A DNA stretch of 64,000 nt from Lasiosphaeria ovina (Eukaryota > Ascomycota > Sordariomycetes > Sordariales > Lasiosphaeriaceae), in the NCBI GenBank assembly GCA_033439765.1, contig JAULSN010000004.1, positions 258,001 through 322,000 on the forward strand. The letters are read 5' to 3'. This document shows positions 35,114 through 45,611 of this stretch, one piece after another; the first letter of the stretch is position 1; every line of letters starts with the position of its first letter. Below the pieces are notes generated by a model. The model was not told the DNA's origin, did not search any database, and saw only the letters and a program-made list of their open reading frames with translations. A program made the position numbers and the translations under genes.

Positions 35114-35945
35114 TTTCTTGTGCCGAGCTGGAGTCTTTTTCAGCCTGGCAAAAATGTTGACGCTTTTGCATACGGATACCCTTTCCGATGGGCTTTTTTT
35201 ATCAAGCTCTTTTGGCGTTTAATTCGGCATTGATTTCTCATTTTGAGCATTTGTGATTGGCCACACACGGCAACATCCGACGAACATCAGCTATTTATAA
35301 CACTTTACATATCTAATGCGCTGGCCCTGCCAGTGGGCGCGGATCCATGGCAAGTAATATTCAAGTCTCGATCAAGAACATTTCTTCGCACCTCATCACT
35401 TCACGTGAGAAAGTTGTGCCGCCGAGTGGTTTCTACACAATTCCGGCGTTCGCAATCCCCTCATCCAGAGTGCATTCTCGGGTGTTTGCTTCCAGCAGGA
35501 GCGGGGGCGGGGTGCGGCTAAATGAGGCTTCGGGATGATGAAGCCGAGGGCCGGATGAAGGTGGAAGACGGGGGTCTCGGGCGAGCTGGCGGGGGGCTCG
35601 TCGGGAGGGGTGCATGCATGTACAAATGGCGGGATTATGCGAGAGGAAAAGAAGGAAGAAGGAAAAATATGTACATAGATCTTTGGGCGGTCGTGAACCT
35701 CGCTCGCCTATGATAATGCACACAGTCTCTGCTGGATGTCTGCTGTGTCGTCTCTGGCTATGACTTTTGCTGTGACGGACTGAAGTCGTGGGTTGCCGTG
35801 GCGGATGGGTATGTCCGACGAAGATGGTGAGTTGAGTTTATTGCCTGTCTTTTTGCTCGACAACGTGGAGAGTATGTATCTGTAGCATCCAGCTTTTGGT
35901 GTACTCTTATATAAAAGGTAGATCGTTTGGGTTGCGTTTTTATTT

Positions 35946-36042
35946 CGTCTACTCTAGGCGCGACTTCCACAGTTAGATCTAGGTATCACCAAAGCGAAAT
36001 GGCTGATTCCTATTACTATGTGTATACCAAAATGAATACAGC
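35946..36042 (+). repeat. Dispersed element, copy C
   Basis: Begins TTTCGTCTACTCTAGG, then GACTTCCACAGTTAGATCTA, CACCAAAGCGAAATGGCT and ACCAAAATGAATACAG. It shares its TTTCGTCT left edge with copies D and F. Confidence 0.72.
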
Positions 36043-37165
36043 TAGCAACATATGTAGCTACCTTAATGTACGTGTGAACGGGAAGTAGAGCACATGAGTT
36101 ATCTTGGAGAGTTGAGTTGCACAACTCTGCCGGTAGAAATCATATATGTTTGGCTCTTCTGGTTGCGTGTCGAGCACTGCAGGGAGTCAAGTTTAACTAA
36201 CTAACTGGATTGGACGGATGGCAGAGATGGTGTGTCCTAAGTAAGGTAGCAGGAAGTAAGTAAGTAGGTAGGAAGAAGTATATGAAGAAAGGAGCAAGGA
36301 AGAAGGGTATGTAGATACCCATATAGGAAAGGAAAGATAATGTAAGGTCAGGTATCTTGTTTTGGTCGAACCGGGGGGGGGGCAGACTGGGTGGTCTTAT
36401 GGCTGTGTAGTTGTGTAGTCGGTTTGTGGGTATATATTCAGTAACCGTTTACTCGCAATACGTGTGTAGATGCGTCAGTCAAAGTCGGCAGGTGTGATGG
36501 AGATAAGATGTCTGCGAGTGGCCTCCAAGTTACTGAGACAGTGAGTCTCTGGTGAATAAATGTAGCCGCTGTAATATGGGAAGGGAAGTATGTGGGTGGG
36601 TAGGTAATTCGTCTGCCTCCGGCTGGCTGGAAGGGACTCAAAGTGTACGGTTTCGAGTGGGAGAAGATGGTGTTTTTTTTTGTCTTCTCCTTTGTTGATG
36701 CCCCAGATACATTGTTATGGATATGAACTTCCTAGAGACGGATAACCCGAGAACCACATGAATAACGTTCATGGATTAGGACATTCGGGTGTGTTTGTTT
36801 ACTATTATTGACAAAGACAACTACCCCATTGATAGAGCTTAGTTCAGCAATATCAACCCTTACACATGATTGGGTTTTGTTAAGCTGTGCTGTGGGTATA
36901 ACCGCATCATTCGTGATTCGTGTATGTGAATAATGTCAAGCACGCTCTGCGTTGGCTAAACAAGTAGAACAGCTGACAGCACAATCCAACGCCCATCGTC
37001 AAGGCAGGTGAACTGCAGCGCCGCCACGTGCGTGCCCACGAGATACCAAGGCAAGAGCGTTTCCTAACCGCCCGGCACCGTGCCAGTGTTCCCACATCCA
37101 TAGAGTTAGGTTCTGCACCCTGCTCAACCATATTACGGCAAACATTCAGGCTGACCCCGTCGCAG

Positions 37166-37172
37166 TATAAAA
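37166..37172 (+). promoter_or_regulatory. Probable TATA box of the metallophosphoesterase gene
   Basis: TATAAAA lies 150 bp upstream of the ATG at 37322, a reasonable distance for a fungal core promoter. A CACGTG palindrome lies further upstream at about 37024. Confidence 0.4.
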
Positions 37173-37321
37173 GTCCCTCCGCATCCCCGATTTCCGCGAC
37201 GTGTCAAAGTTAGCAAATACTCGCTCTACAAACTCTGTCCACGAGAACCCGACGCCCCCTTCACAGGAAACAAGCACACCGAACAAGCATAGACGGTTCT
37301 TCGGGAACAGGCACTGTCGCT

Positions 37322-38400
37322 ATGGGCATCAAGACTAGGTTCCTCATAATTTCAGACACGCACGAAGACGAGGTTTGGCCTGACAAGGCGCCTGAACCAC
37401 CCGTCGACGTCGCCATCCACTGCGGTGACCTCACAGAAGAGTCCAAGATCGGCGAGTTCCGCACCTCCCTGGAGATGCTAAAGAGGATCCGGGCGCCGCT
37501 CAAGCTCGTCATTGCAGGGAACCACGACTTCACGCTGGACGTGCCCGCGTTCGAGCGGAAACTCGCCGAGGCGAGCGGTCCGCTCGACCCGGCGCTCGTC
37601 AAGAGAGAGTTTGGCGGTTTCGCCGAGGCGCGGACGCTGTTCGCCGAGGCCGAGGCCCACGGCATCGCGCTCCTCGACGAGGGCACCCACCGCTTCGCGC
37701 TGCAGAACGGCGCCCTGCTGACAGTGTACGCCAGCTCGTACACGCCGTCGGCCGGCGACTCGGGGTTCCAGTTCCGGCCCGAGACGGGCCACGACTTTTG
37801 CATAGTTAGCGGCGTCGACGTAGCCATCACTCACGGGCCGCCGCGCGGCGTGCTGGACGTGGCGGACGGTGGACAGCGTGCCGGGCCGACACACCTCTTC
37901 GCCGCCGTGGCCCGGGCTAGGCGGCGCATGCACTGCTTCGGGCACATCCACGAGGCTTGGGGCGCCAAGCTGGTCGTGTGGCGCGCGGCGACGACGTGCC
38001 CGACGACGAGACGCCTTCCCACTTCACGCATATCGACAACGGGCAGTCTGCTACGGTGAAGTCGCTGGCGAGCCTCCGGGCGGGAAAGCGGGACACGCCG
38101 GAGTCGGCCGCAGCAAAGGCGCGGAGGCTGCAGGGCCTCGCGTCTCTGGGAGCCTGCTACACGAGCCACTGCGCAGGAGACGAGATGCCCTTGCGGCCGG
38201 GAAGACACATGCTGTTTGTCAACGCGGCGATCCAGGGGCCGTGCGAGGCCGAGATACAGCTGCCGTGGGTGGTTGATATCGAGCTTCCGAGGGCGAGCCA
38301 GGAGCCGGCATTTCCCCGAGACGCTCGGCTACCGACACCGACTGGTCTGAATTGTCGCATCGGTTTCAGTGCTCGGACGGTGATTGTTTGCCAGCCCTAA
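37322..38400 (+). CDS. Calcineurin-like metallophosphoesterase, frameshifted
   Basis: This is a member of the fungal calcineurin-like phosphoesterase family; the substrate is unknown. The metal-binding signatures are present: SDTHED (residues 11-16), HCGDLTEES (33-41), GNHDFTLD, ITHGPPRG and GHIHEAWG. The frame opened by ATG 37322 stops at 38059. From about 37980 onward the protein-like sequence continues in another frame to the TAA at 38400, including FTHIDNGQSATVKSLASL and AGKRDTPESAAAKARRLQGL. The total span is two bases longer than a multiple of three, consistent with a two-base gain (or one-base loss) in the CGCGCGGCG tract around 37979-37990. No intron of normal size fits. This may be a sequencing or assembly error, a recent frameshift mutation, or a truncated 245-aa protein that keeps all metal ligands. 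Confidence 0.8.
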
Positions 38401-40771
38401 GTGTCACAAACCACCCACCTCCTTATCTCAACTCGGACTCGAGCGCGGCCGACCCGTTCCCTAGGTATGGTTGATTGGACATGGCCGAGAGGCGCCGTAG
38501 CAAATCAACGTCTTCGGTGATTCTCCAGAACACGAGGGTAGGGGGAAGTTGGCAACGAGCTCTGCAGGAGGGCTGTGTTGGCCCCTGCCAAGACCTCACC
38601 GTGGCCCGTGAAGTCGATGGATCATGTATCATGGCGGAGCCCCGGCAGCTCAACCAGATCCAAAAGGGCAAATAAACTCACGAGAGCTCTGGAGCCAACG
38701 GCGTGTAGCTGGGACGACGCGTCATCAGGACACCCGTATTCCTGTGATCAGGATAAGGGTGTGTCGCTCGTGGCCCGACTGGTTGAGCTGCTGCCTGGAC
38801 TTTGAAGATCTTTTGTACGGTATTGTCAGTTAAGTCTTGCGTGGGCAGCAGCGGAATAGGCAGGTGGCATGATGCATGTAGGTAGGTCAAACATTTGTTG
38901 CTACTTGGTCTGGTCTGCTCCACGACAATACCACAGCACTAGCTGAGTAGTGGCTCGTATACAGACTGAAACACCCCTAAAGACAGGCTGAGCAGCGGAC
39001 GTCAAGGAGAAGGCATGCATTTCCTCCGTTAGACACGGAAGAAGATAGAAAAAGAAAGACAGGAAAAAAAGGAGAAAAAAAGGCGGTTGGGATCTTGTCT
39101 TTGCCATTTCGAGCAAGACTTTGAAGTCCTCTAGCTTTTGGAGCTTGTCCCTGGGTATGAATGAACGAATGTGCCGCGAGTCTGCTTCTCTCTCGACTTT
39201 TTGGGGGACGACTCCAGAACCCAGAAGCCGCTAATAAGGATCCTTTACACTAGACTGATCGGTCTCCTGGGGCCGATTAGGTTATTTCATCGGTCGGATA
39301 CCGTACCAACAAGCAAGCCCCACTCGCACGATGAACGATCAAATCCAACGGGGAGACGACGGGGGGTCGTCGTGTGCTTGTGCTGGCCATGACATGGCCA
39401 GATTGGGCTGCCAAGCATGATAGCGAAGGATCGTGAGTCGATGGTCGGTCCCCTTTTTCCCATCTCAATCCAATCTTGTGTAAGCCCACGTGCTGCATCT
39501 AAGCTGACGAGCTGGAATAGAAAGAGGCATGGCTTCTCGATCCGTCGAGCCGGAGGAACTGCGCTAGAGCGCCTGAGGGGGCCAAGAGAGATTGGTGATG
39601 CTAATGCTAAAATAATGCCATATTACGGAGCTACTGCTGGGTGCAATCCATGTGAGATTGTGAATACGAATGGTGGAATGATTAGTTTGCACGCGGATGC
39701 ATGCATGCATGCGGACTTGCTGCACTTTACCGACCAGAGGAGAAAACTTGAACTCCTCACTGTGAGCACGCCGGCATTGCTGACTGGCTTCCACGGCCTG
39801 TCTGCGCCCGCGTCCGGTGGCACGGAGATGTCCTGCCCTGCCCTGCCCTGGCTAGCAGGTGGCCCGGAAGCTTGAGTTGCTACTAATCTCCTAGCGGCAC
39901 CGCATGATGCAATTGGTCCGGTCGCGGTTGCCAGTTTCCTCGCCATGGCGGTTTCAAATCGAATTTGGGTTCCTACCTTAGACCAAGTAGTAGGCCGCGT
40001 TTTTCTCACAGAAAACAACGAACACGAAGTATCGTAATGGATGTCGAGTCCTGGGCAACTGTCCGCGGATCCAAGACTGAGCTGAGCACACCTTCTCGTT
40101 GGCAACTGCCGAATGGCAACGGTTTTCCGGCGACGCAGCTAGCGTCCACCCCAAGGTCGCAGTTGAAGTCTGCGGCACGGCTGGTTGCGGCGAGCGAATT
40201 GGGGGCTAGCTTGAGCCTGGCGAGTCTGGACCCTCAGAGACCGCTGGGGTGTTTTACACTACACAGTAGAGAGTGGCAGGGCCGTGGAGGGCCCACCTAA
40301 TTATCACGCTGTAAGCCGTAATATGGTAGTGGTCGACACGGCGCCAACACGGAGCAGGGCAGTTACGGTGCATAGTGAAAACCCCAAAAACCATACTTAG
40401 CCGCAGCTGCAGCCCACCCGGGCCAGAAGCTCGCTGGCACCGGCCTGCATCTTACCATCAACACCTCCACTTTTCCCCCGCGCAGCAGTCTTGGAGTGGA
40501 GCGGGAATCGTGGCACCAAGCCAGCCCGCGAGGACGAGGACGAGGACGAGGTCAGGTCGAGTCATCAATTGCGACACGAGGCGAGAAAGAGGAGGAGAAA
40601 AGGGCGATTGACCGCAAAAGACGTGACGCCAAGGGACGCCAAGAGACCCGACCAGACGGACAGACGAGACCAGACGGGCGGACAACGACCAGCAAAAAGA
40701 ACCTGAGCCTCTCCGCCCGCCCGCCCGCTCTCGCAGCGAGCGCGGCGAGGGGAGACAGGAAATAGATATCC
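38401..40771. other. Spacer without a supported gene
   Basis: 2.4 kb. It contains AG-rich stretches (39040-39085) and a short GCATGCATGCATGC run at about 39695-39710. A GAGGAC run lies at about 40530-40550, and CCAGAC words at about 40650-40690 just before the esterase gene. Short open frames on both strands lack domain-like composition. Confidence 0.5.
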
Positions 40772-43180
40772 ATGGTCTGCAGCTGCTGCCCGCCTCGGTT
40801 ATCACGGCATTCCAAGCAGTACAGGCGCGCCCTCTTTGCCCCGTCGTCCCGGTCGTCTTGGCTGTCGGCTGTGGCCGTCCTGGTCCTGGTGTGGATCTAT
40901 CTCAACCACAGCGGTCCCAATGGCTGGCCGCCGGGCTCCCGTCACCGCCCTCCACCGCTCCATCCTCATCACCACCCCCATCCCCATCCACACCACGGCG
41001 GTTACCAGCCATTCCCGCCCTTCAGACCACCCCCACAACCACCAGCCACTGACGACACAAAAGAACCGCCTCCACCGGAGCCCACCATGACCCTGCCGAA
41101 GCCCGCCGCCGACGACGCCCCTTCGTCATCGACCTCGAGCGCCCTCCCCATACCTACTGCCATTCTCCCCCAGGGCATTTACGTCGGCGCCACCCTGCCG
41201 GCCTCCAATCGCTTCCCCAAGAGCATTGACGCCTTCCGCGGGATTCCCTACGCCGAGACCACAGGCGGCGAGAACCGCTTCCGCCCCCCGGTGCCGCTTC
41301 CTCCCTCCAACTACACCTATCTAGCTACCAGGTTTGGCCCGACTTGCCCCAGGGAGGCCAAGACGGACAAGGACTCCGGCGAGGACTGCCTCAATGCCAA
41401 CATCTACCGCCCCGCCGCCCTGGTCGGCAATGACGGCTTCCTCAGGGGCAGCGAGAATGGCACCACTAAAGGGCGCCCGCGCCTGCCCGTCGTCGTCTAC
41501 GTCCACGGCGGCGCCTTCAACGGCGGCACCGGCAAGGAGCGCAACATGGCGAGCTTCGTCGCCTGGGCCGACGCCCCCATGATCGGCATCAACTTTAACT
41601 ACCGCGTCGGCGCCCTGGGCTTCCTGCCCTCGGCCCTGACCGCTAGGGAGGGCCTGCTGAACCTCGGCCTGCGCGACCAGCAGCTGATGCTGGAGTGGGT
41701 CAGGGACAACATCGAGGCCTTTGGCGGCGATCCCGACAATGTCACCATCATGGGCGTCAGCGCGGGCTCCCACTCGGTATGTTTTCACAGCCCTAAATCC
41801 CTTCGTTTGCTAACAGCAGCTGTCACTCAGATCGGGCACCATATTATGTCGTATGCGCAGGCTGGCAAGAAGGCCCCCTTTGTCAAGGCCATCTTGGAGT
41901 CTGGCGCCACCACGGCGCGGGCCGTCTTCTATCCCACCCACCCGCGCCACCTCGTCCAGTTCGAGCAATTCCTGCTCGAGGCCGGCATCCCGGGCGTGGC
42001 TGAGAGGGAAGTGTTTGCGCGGCTGCGCGAGCTTCCGCTCGATACCATCGTCAAGGCGTCCAGAGCCGTGTGGGACATGTATGTCGACACTGTTACGTGG
42101 CCGTTCCAGCCCGTCATCGACGGGCCCAACGCCCTAGCCAACTCGAGCCGGCACGCGGCCTCGTCCCCCGCCCCGACCGTGCTCCCGGACCTGCCCATCA
42201 ACCTGTGGCGCGACGCGAAACACCTCCGCATCCCCGTGCTGACGGGCTTCAACACCAACGAGGGCACGTCCTTTGTGCCGACCTCGGCCGACACCAACGA
42301 AGACTTTCGAGAGTTCTTCCGGGCGCTGATCCCGCACTTCAACGACGCCGACCTCGCGGCCCTCGAGAAGCTGTATCCGGACCCGGTCAAGACGCCCCGG
42401 GACGAGGACAACCCGTACCGGACCGTGCCCAAGGGCGTGGGCCGCCAGTTCATGCGCCTCGACGCCGCCTACAGCCACTACGCCTACATCTGCCCAGTGC
42501 TGCAGACGGCCCACTTTCTCTCGCGATCCGGCGACGGCGACACCAAAGCGCCGCCCGTGCACGTCTACCGCTTCGCCGCGACGGCTGCGCGCGGCACGGC
42601 CAACCACGGCGACGAAGGCAACGTCGTCTCCCACGACATGGACTCGCTCGCCCCGGCCGACGGGCCTAAGATGCCCGGCCTCCTGGCCGTGGCCGACGCC
42701 ATGCACGGCGCCTGGTGGCGCTTCGTCGTCTCCAAGACGGGCGACCCCAACGAGGGCGCGCCCGACGGCGCTACAAAGTGGCCCGCCTTCGTCTCGCCCT
42801 TTTCGCGCGACGAGGTGCTGGGCTGGATCACGGGCGGGTGGCGGCGCACGAGGAAGCGGGGCACCATACCCGCCAAGACCGACCCCACGACAGAAACTGC
42901 CGACAAGGGCGAGATCGCCGTCTTTGGCGACGGCAACAACGAGCGCTTTGCCAGCTCCCACCACGGGTCCTGGTTCAGCCGCGCCCCGGAAAAGAACCCC
43001 GGCGTCCCCGTCCACGCGAGCGCCCTCTCGGATTTCGAGAGGCAGGCCTGCGCCTTCTGGTGGGCCCGCATCGAGCTCAGCGAGGGCTTCGGCGTCCGCG
43101 GCCAGGACGAGCGCCGCGGCCCGAGGGACCACAGCGAGGACGCGCCCGGGCCTGTGGCTGCGGTAAGGGCGAAGCTGTGA
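40772..43180 (+). CDS. Type-B carboxylesterase/cholinesterase family, membrane-anchored
   Basis: This is an alpha/beta-hydrolase of the type-B carboxylesterase family. Two exons, 40772-41776 and 41831-43180, give 784 aa after removal of a 54-nt in-frame intron; the join rebuilds GVSAGSHSIGHHIMSY. Residues 30-48 form a membrane helix (WLSAVAVLVLVWIYL) preceded by basic residues, suggesting a type-II anchor. A His/Pro-rich spacer follows (residues about 55-95). The catalytic domain starts near residue 130 with AFRGIPYAE, then SGEDCLNANIY and VVVYVHGGAFNGGTG (oxyanion hole). The nucleophile is Ser330 in GVSAG, and the likely acid is Glu479 in NTNEGTS. The best catalytic-His candidate is His594 in ANHGDEGN. 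The C-terminal tail is Arg- and Asp-rich. Family assignment is firm; substrate is unknown. Confidence 0.88.
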   Translation: MVCSCCPPRLSRHSKQYRRALFAPSSRSSWLSAVAVLVLVWIYLNHSGPNGWPPGSRHRPPPLHPHHHPHPHPHHGGYQPFPPFRPPPQPPATDDTKEPPPPEPTMTLPKPAADDAPSSSTSSALPIPTAILPQGIYVGATLPASNRFPKSIDAFRGIPYAETTGGENRFRPPVPLPPSNYTYLATRFGPTCPREAKTDKDSGEDCLNANIYRPAALVGNDGFLRGSENGTTKGRPRLPVVVYVHGGAFNGGTGKERNMASFVAWADAPMIGINFNYRVGALGFLPSALTAREGLLNLGLRDQQLMLEWVRDNIEAFGGDPDNVTIMGVSAGSHSVCFHSPKSLRLLTAAVTQIGHHIMSYAQAGKKAPFVKAILESGATTARAVFYPTHPRHLVQFEQFLLEAGIPGVAEREVFARLRELPLDTIVKASRAVWDMYVDTVTWPFQPVIDGPNALANSSRHAASSPAPTVLPDLPINLWRDAKHLRIPVLTGFNTNEGTSFVPTSADTNEDFREFFRALIPHFNDADLAALEKLYPDPVKTPRDEDNPYRTVPKGVGRQFMRLDAAYSHYAYICPVLQTAHFLSRSGDGDTKAPPVHVYRFAATAARGTANHGDEGNVVSHDMDSLAPADGPKMPGLLAVADAMHGAWWRFVVSKTGDPNEGAPDGATKWPAFVSPFSRDEVLGWITGGWRRTRKRGTIPAKTDPTTETADKGEIAVFGDGNNERFASSHHGSWFSRAPEKNPGVPVHASALSDFERQACAFWWARIELSEGFGVRGQDERRGPRDHSEDAPGPVAAVRAKL

Positions 43181-43414
43181 TTTTCTTCTCCCCGAGCCTG
43201 CCTTGGATGGGGTGGTTCATATTTTCGTTTCGTGAGCCGGGAATGGTATGGATATAAAAGGCGGTGTTTGGTGGTGTTTGGTGTTGGAGTATAAGCGGGA
43301 GCGGGAGCAGGAGCGAGAACGCGATAGAAAAATTTGCTGTGTATGTTTTGTTTTTATGTAATGTTTTGATATATAATTAGCCGGACCGGCGTCTGCTTTC
43401 TGTGCTCGTTTTTA

Positions 43415-43485
43415 TCCTGTGTTGTGCTGTGTTGGTGTGGTGTTGTGTTGTGTTGCTCTGTTGTGTTGTGTTGGGTGGTGCTGTT
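43415..43485 (+). repeat. TGTGTTG-type tandem run
   Basis: Imperfect repeats of GTGTTGTGTTG downstream of the esterase gene. The hydrophobic open frames across it are composition artefacts. Confidence 0.75.
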
Positions 43486-43651
43486 GCTGCTGTTTTATCT
43501 GGCGTGCGGGTGGGGTTAGTTGCTTCCTTGCTTACTTCCTTGTTTCCTTGCTGCCTAGGTCTTGGCTGGTGGGCTGTCCCGTCTTGGCTTGTATTTCGGA
43601 CCTGGGCGGCTTGGCTTCGGACTCGAGTTGCTTGGCCCGGCTTGGCTTGGG

Positions 43652-44056
43652 GGAGGATGGGAGATGGAAGATAAAGATTAAGGTGAGGATAGAAGAGGAA
43701 AGTTGAAGATGAAGATGAAGATGAAAGATAAAGATTTGATGTAAGATGAAAGATTAAGATGAAAGATATTTAAGATTAAGATGAAAGATGGAGATGGCGA
43801 CGGAAGATGGAAGATAGAAAATGTGGATGGAAGATGAAAATGAGAGATGAGAGATGAAATATTATCATTGTGAAGGACCAAAGATTAAGGATGAAGATGA
43901 AAGTTGAAGATAAAAGGCGAGGATGGAATATGAAGATGGAAGATAAAGATAAAGGTGAAGATGGAAGGTAAAGATGAAAGGGGGAATATGGGGGATGAGA
44001 TGGGAGGTGGGAGATGGGAGATGAAAGGTGGAAGATTCTCACTGTGGAGGATGAAA
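43652..44056 (+). repeat. Polypurine tract of AGATGAAAGATGG-like units
   Basis: About 400 bp in which the plus strand is overwhelmingly A and G. It is made of GATGAAGATG, GGAAGATAAAGAT and GAGATGGGAGATG variants with only short pyrimidine breaks. The complementary strand gives long Ser/Pro/His/Leu/Phe-rich open frames with no real coding evidence. Confidence 0.85.
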
Positions 44057-44446
44057 GCAAACACGTTTTTTTCTATCATATGTCCCAGTGCTGGATCTAG
44101 GCTACAATATCACACCGCTCTGAATACAATACCGTAGAAGCACGCTCTTCAGGGGGGGCAAGCAATAAATATGAGTAGATGCCTGCTTACCTTGGTAAAT
44201 ACGGGATATAGCTCGCGGCAGTCTCTACAACCCCGAGATGGCCTCAAGACGAGATAGCCACTCTACGAATATCTTCCTTAGGTATAGAAGCAACAAAGAG
44301 TAGGTATATATAACAGTTCTCGCTAAGGTGGCGTAGGTAGCGGAGAGCGGATTTCTTCTCATCTACAATTGATTCAACGTGAGTAGTCAACACTGGCCAA
44401 CACGAGTCAACACGTATAGGTATCTACTTCGTACCTAGGTAGTAGC

Positions 44447-44597
44447 ACGCGGCAGTCCGCAATTCAGAATCCAGAACCCAGGCACAACATCAAGACACAC
44501 GACAACTGCTCACTCTGACAAGTTAGAACCTATGAAAGCTCCCTCAAGCATAAAACCAACGAAGAGTATTTGAACTATTCCCGAGTTCCTTCAGGTA
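44447..44597 (+). repeat. Direct repeat, copy 1
   Basis: Starts GCACGCGGCAGTCCGCAATT and includes CAGAATCCAGAACCCA, CACTCTGACAAGTTAGAACC and TGAACTATTCCCGAGTTCCT. It aligns over its full length with 44822-44966. Several differences are C/T or G/A transitions. Confidence 0.7.
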
Positions 44598-44621
44598 CCT
44601 AGTAAGTAAACATTGTGTTAT

Positions 44622-44732
44622 TTCGTCTGTCCAAGGAGGCGCTGTTCAAGGAGGGACTTCCAGAGTTAGATTTATCAGCAAAGTGAAAATAGTTTATACC
44701 CATCACGCACATACCAAAATGAGCATGGTTAA
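44622..44732 (+). repeat. Dispersed element, copy D
   Basis: Lies between the two direct repeats. It begins TTTCGTCTGTCCAAGGAGGC, with CTGTTCAAGGAG, GGACTTCCAGAGTTAGATTT, GCAAAGTGAAAATAG, TACCCATCACGCACATACCA and AAAATGAGC. Confidence 0.72.
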
Positions 44733-44821
44733 GCATTTACCGCGGTACAATAGGTAAAAAGCCACAACATGGAATTGAAGGGCACTGCGTCGACGTAGTA
44801 AATAGTAAATATAGCAAGCGG

Positions 44822-44966
44822 CAAGCGGCAATCTGCAATTCAGAATCCAGAACCCAACACCAAGCCACACAACCACTCACTCTACCAAGTAAGAACCTAC
44901 ACAAGCCCCTTCCAGCACAAAATCACTAAAGAGCGTTGGAACTATTCGTTCTCGAGTCCCTTCAAC
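44822..44966 (+). repeat. Direct repeat, copy 2
   Basis: Second copy of the 44447-44597 unit, starting GCAAGCGGCAATCTGCAATT, at a 375-bp offset. The dispersed element D lies between the copies. Confidence 0.7.
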
Positions 44967-45611
44967 TGCTCTGAGAGAGTGCTACCCGTCTAGACATTGA
45001 AAGGAACGAAATGTACAAGGGCAGTCGCTTGCAACTTGGCTAGGGGTGCTTTAGTAGCCCCGTCCTGCCTCCCTCCCTCCTTGATGAAACCTTGGACCCA
45101 AAAGTCAACTCGCCTCACATCCACTGGACTATCACAATGCCAGTGCACGACCCGCTCTCACTACACACACTGGTACTGATTTCCGACGTAATAAACGGGT
45201 TGGTTATTCCTGCATCTCTATATAAAAATAGAGTAACTCAACTCAAGTCCACTCAACTCTCGTACGTAGCCTAACCTAAACATAACACTGCCTTACCCCC
45301 TCATCCCCATCCCATTCACTCCCAGCAGAGCTGCCAATATGGCCACCCCAAACCTAGGTGGACAACCCAAGCCTGACTTCCCACTATCCACCACCGACTC
45401 GAAAAAAAACATACCGCGTATACTTGATCGGAAAGTGCAAAAAAAACACCCCCATCTCTCGTATACAGACCTAATACCACACCGCAGTCCGTGCTATGCA
45501 AATAAACCGACCAACTAACTCTCGCCTAAGAAATACGTCCAACGTCCACCGATAACAAAAAAGCAAAAAAAAAAGGTTATACAACGAATAAAACTCAAAT
45601 TGCCCACTCGC

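Larger units (their letters stand above)
35114..37321. other. Spacer with dispersed element and simple repeats
   Basis: 2.2 kb between two plus-strand genes. It holds a dispersed-element copy at 35.95 kb, AAGTAAGTAGG words at 36240-36290, a G run at 36372-36380, and a likely TATA box close to the next gene. No gene was seen. Confidence 0.55.
43181..45611. other. Repeat-rich spacer
   Basis: 2.4 kb. In order it contains a TGTGT-rich run (43415-43480), a roughly 400-bp purine-rich tract, a dispersed-element copy, and a pair of roughly 145-bp direct repeats. No gene is supported. Confidence 0.6.

Noticed and set aside
37501..38012. An intron as the explanation for the metallophosphoesterase frame change
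   Set aside because: Donor and acceptor pairs near the change would leave an intron under 40 nt or remove the conserved GHIHEAWG motif.
42134..43132. 332-codon minus-strand open frame opposite the esterase
   Set aside because: Antisense shadow of a strongly codon-biased gene; no protein features.
43678..44079. Minus-strand Ser/Pro/Leu/Phe-rich open frames
   Set aside because: They are by-products of the polypurine tract; no start context, intron or domain supports a gene.
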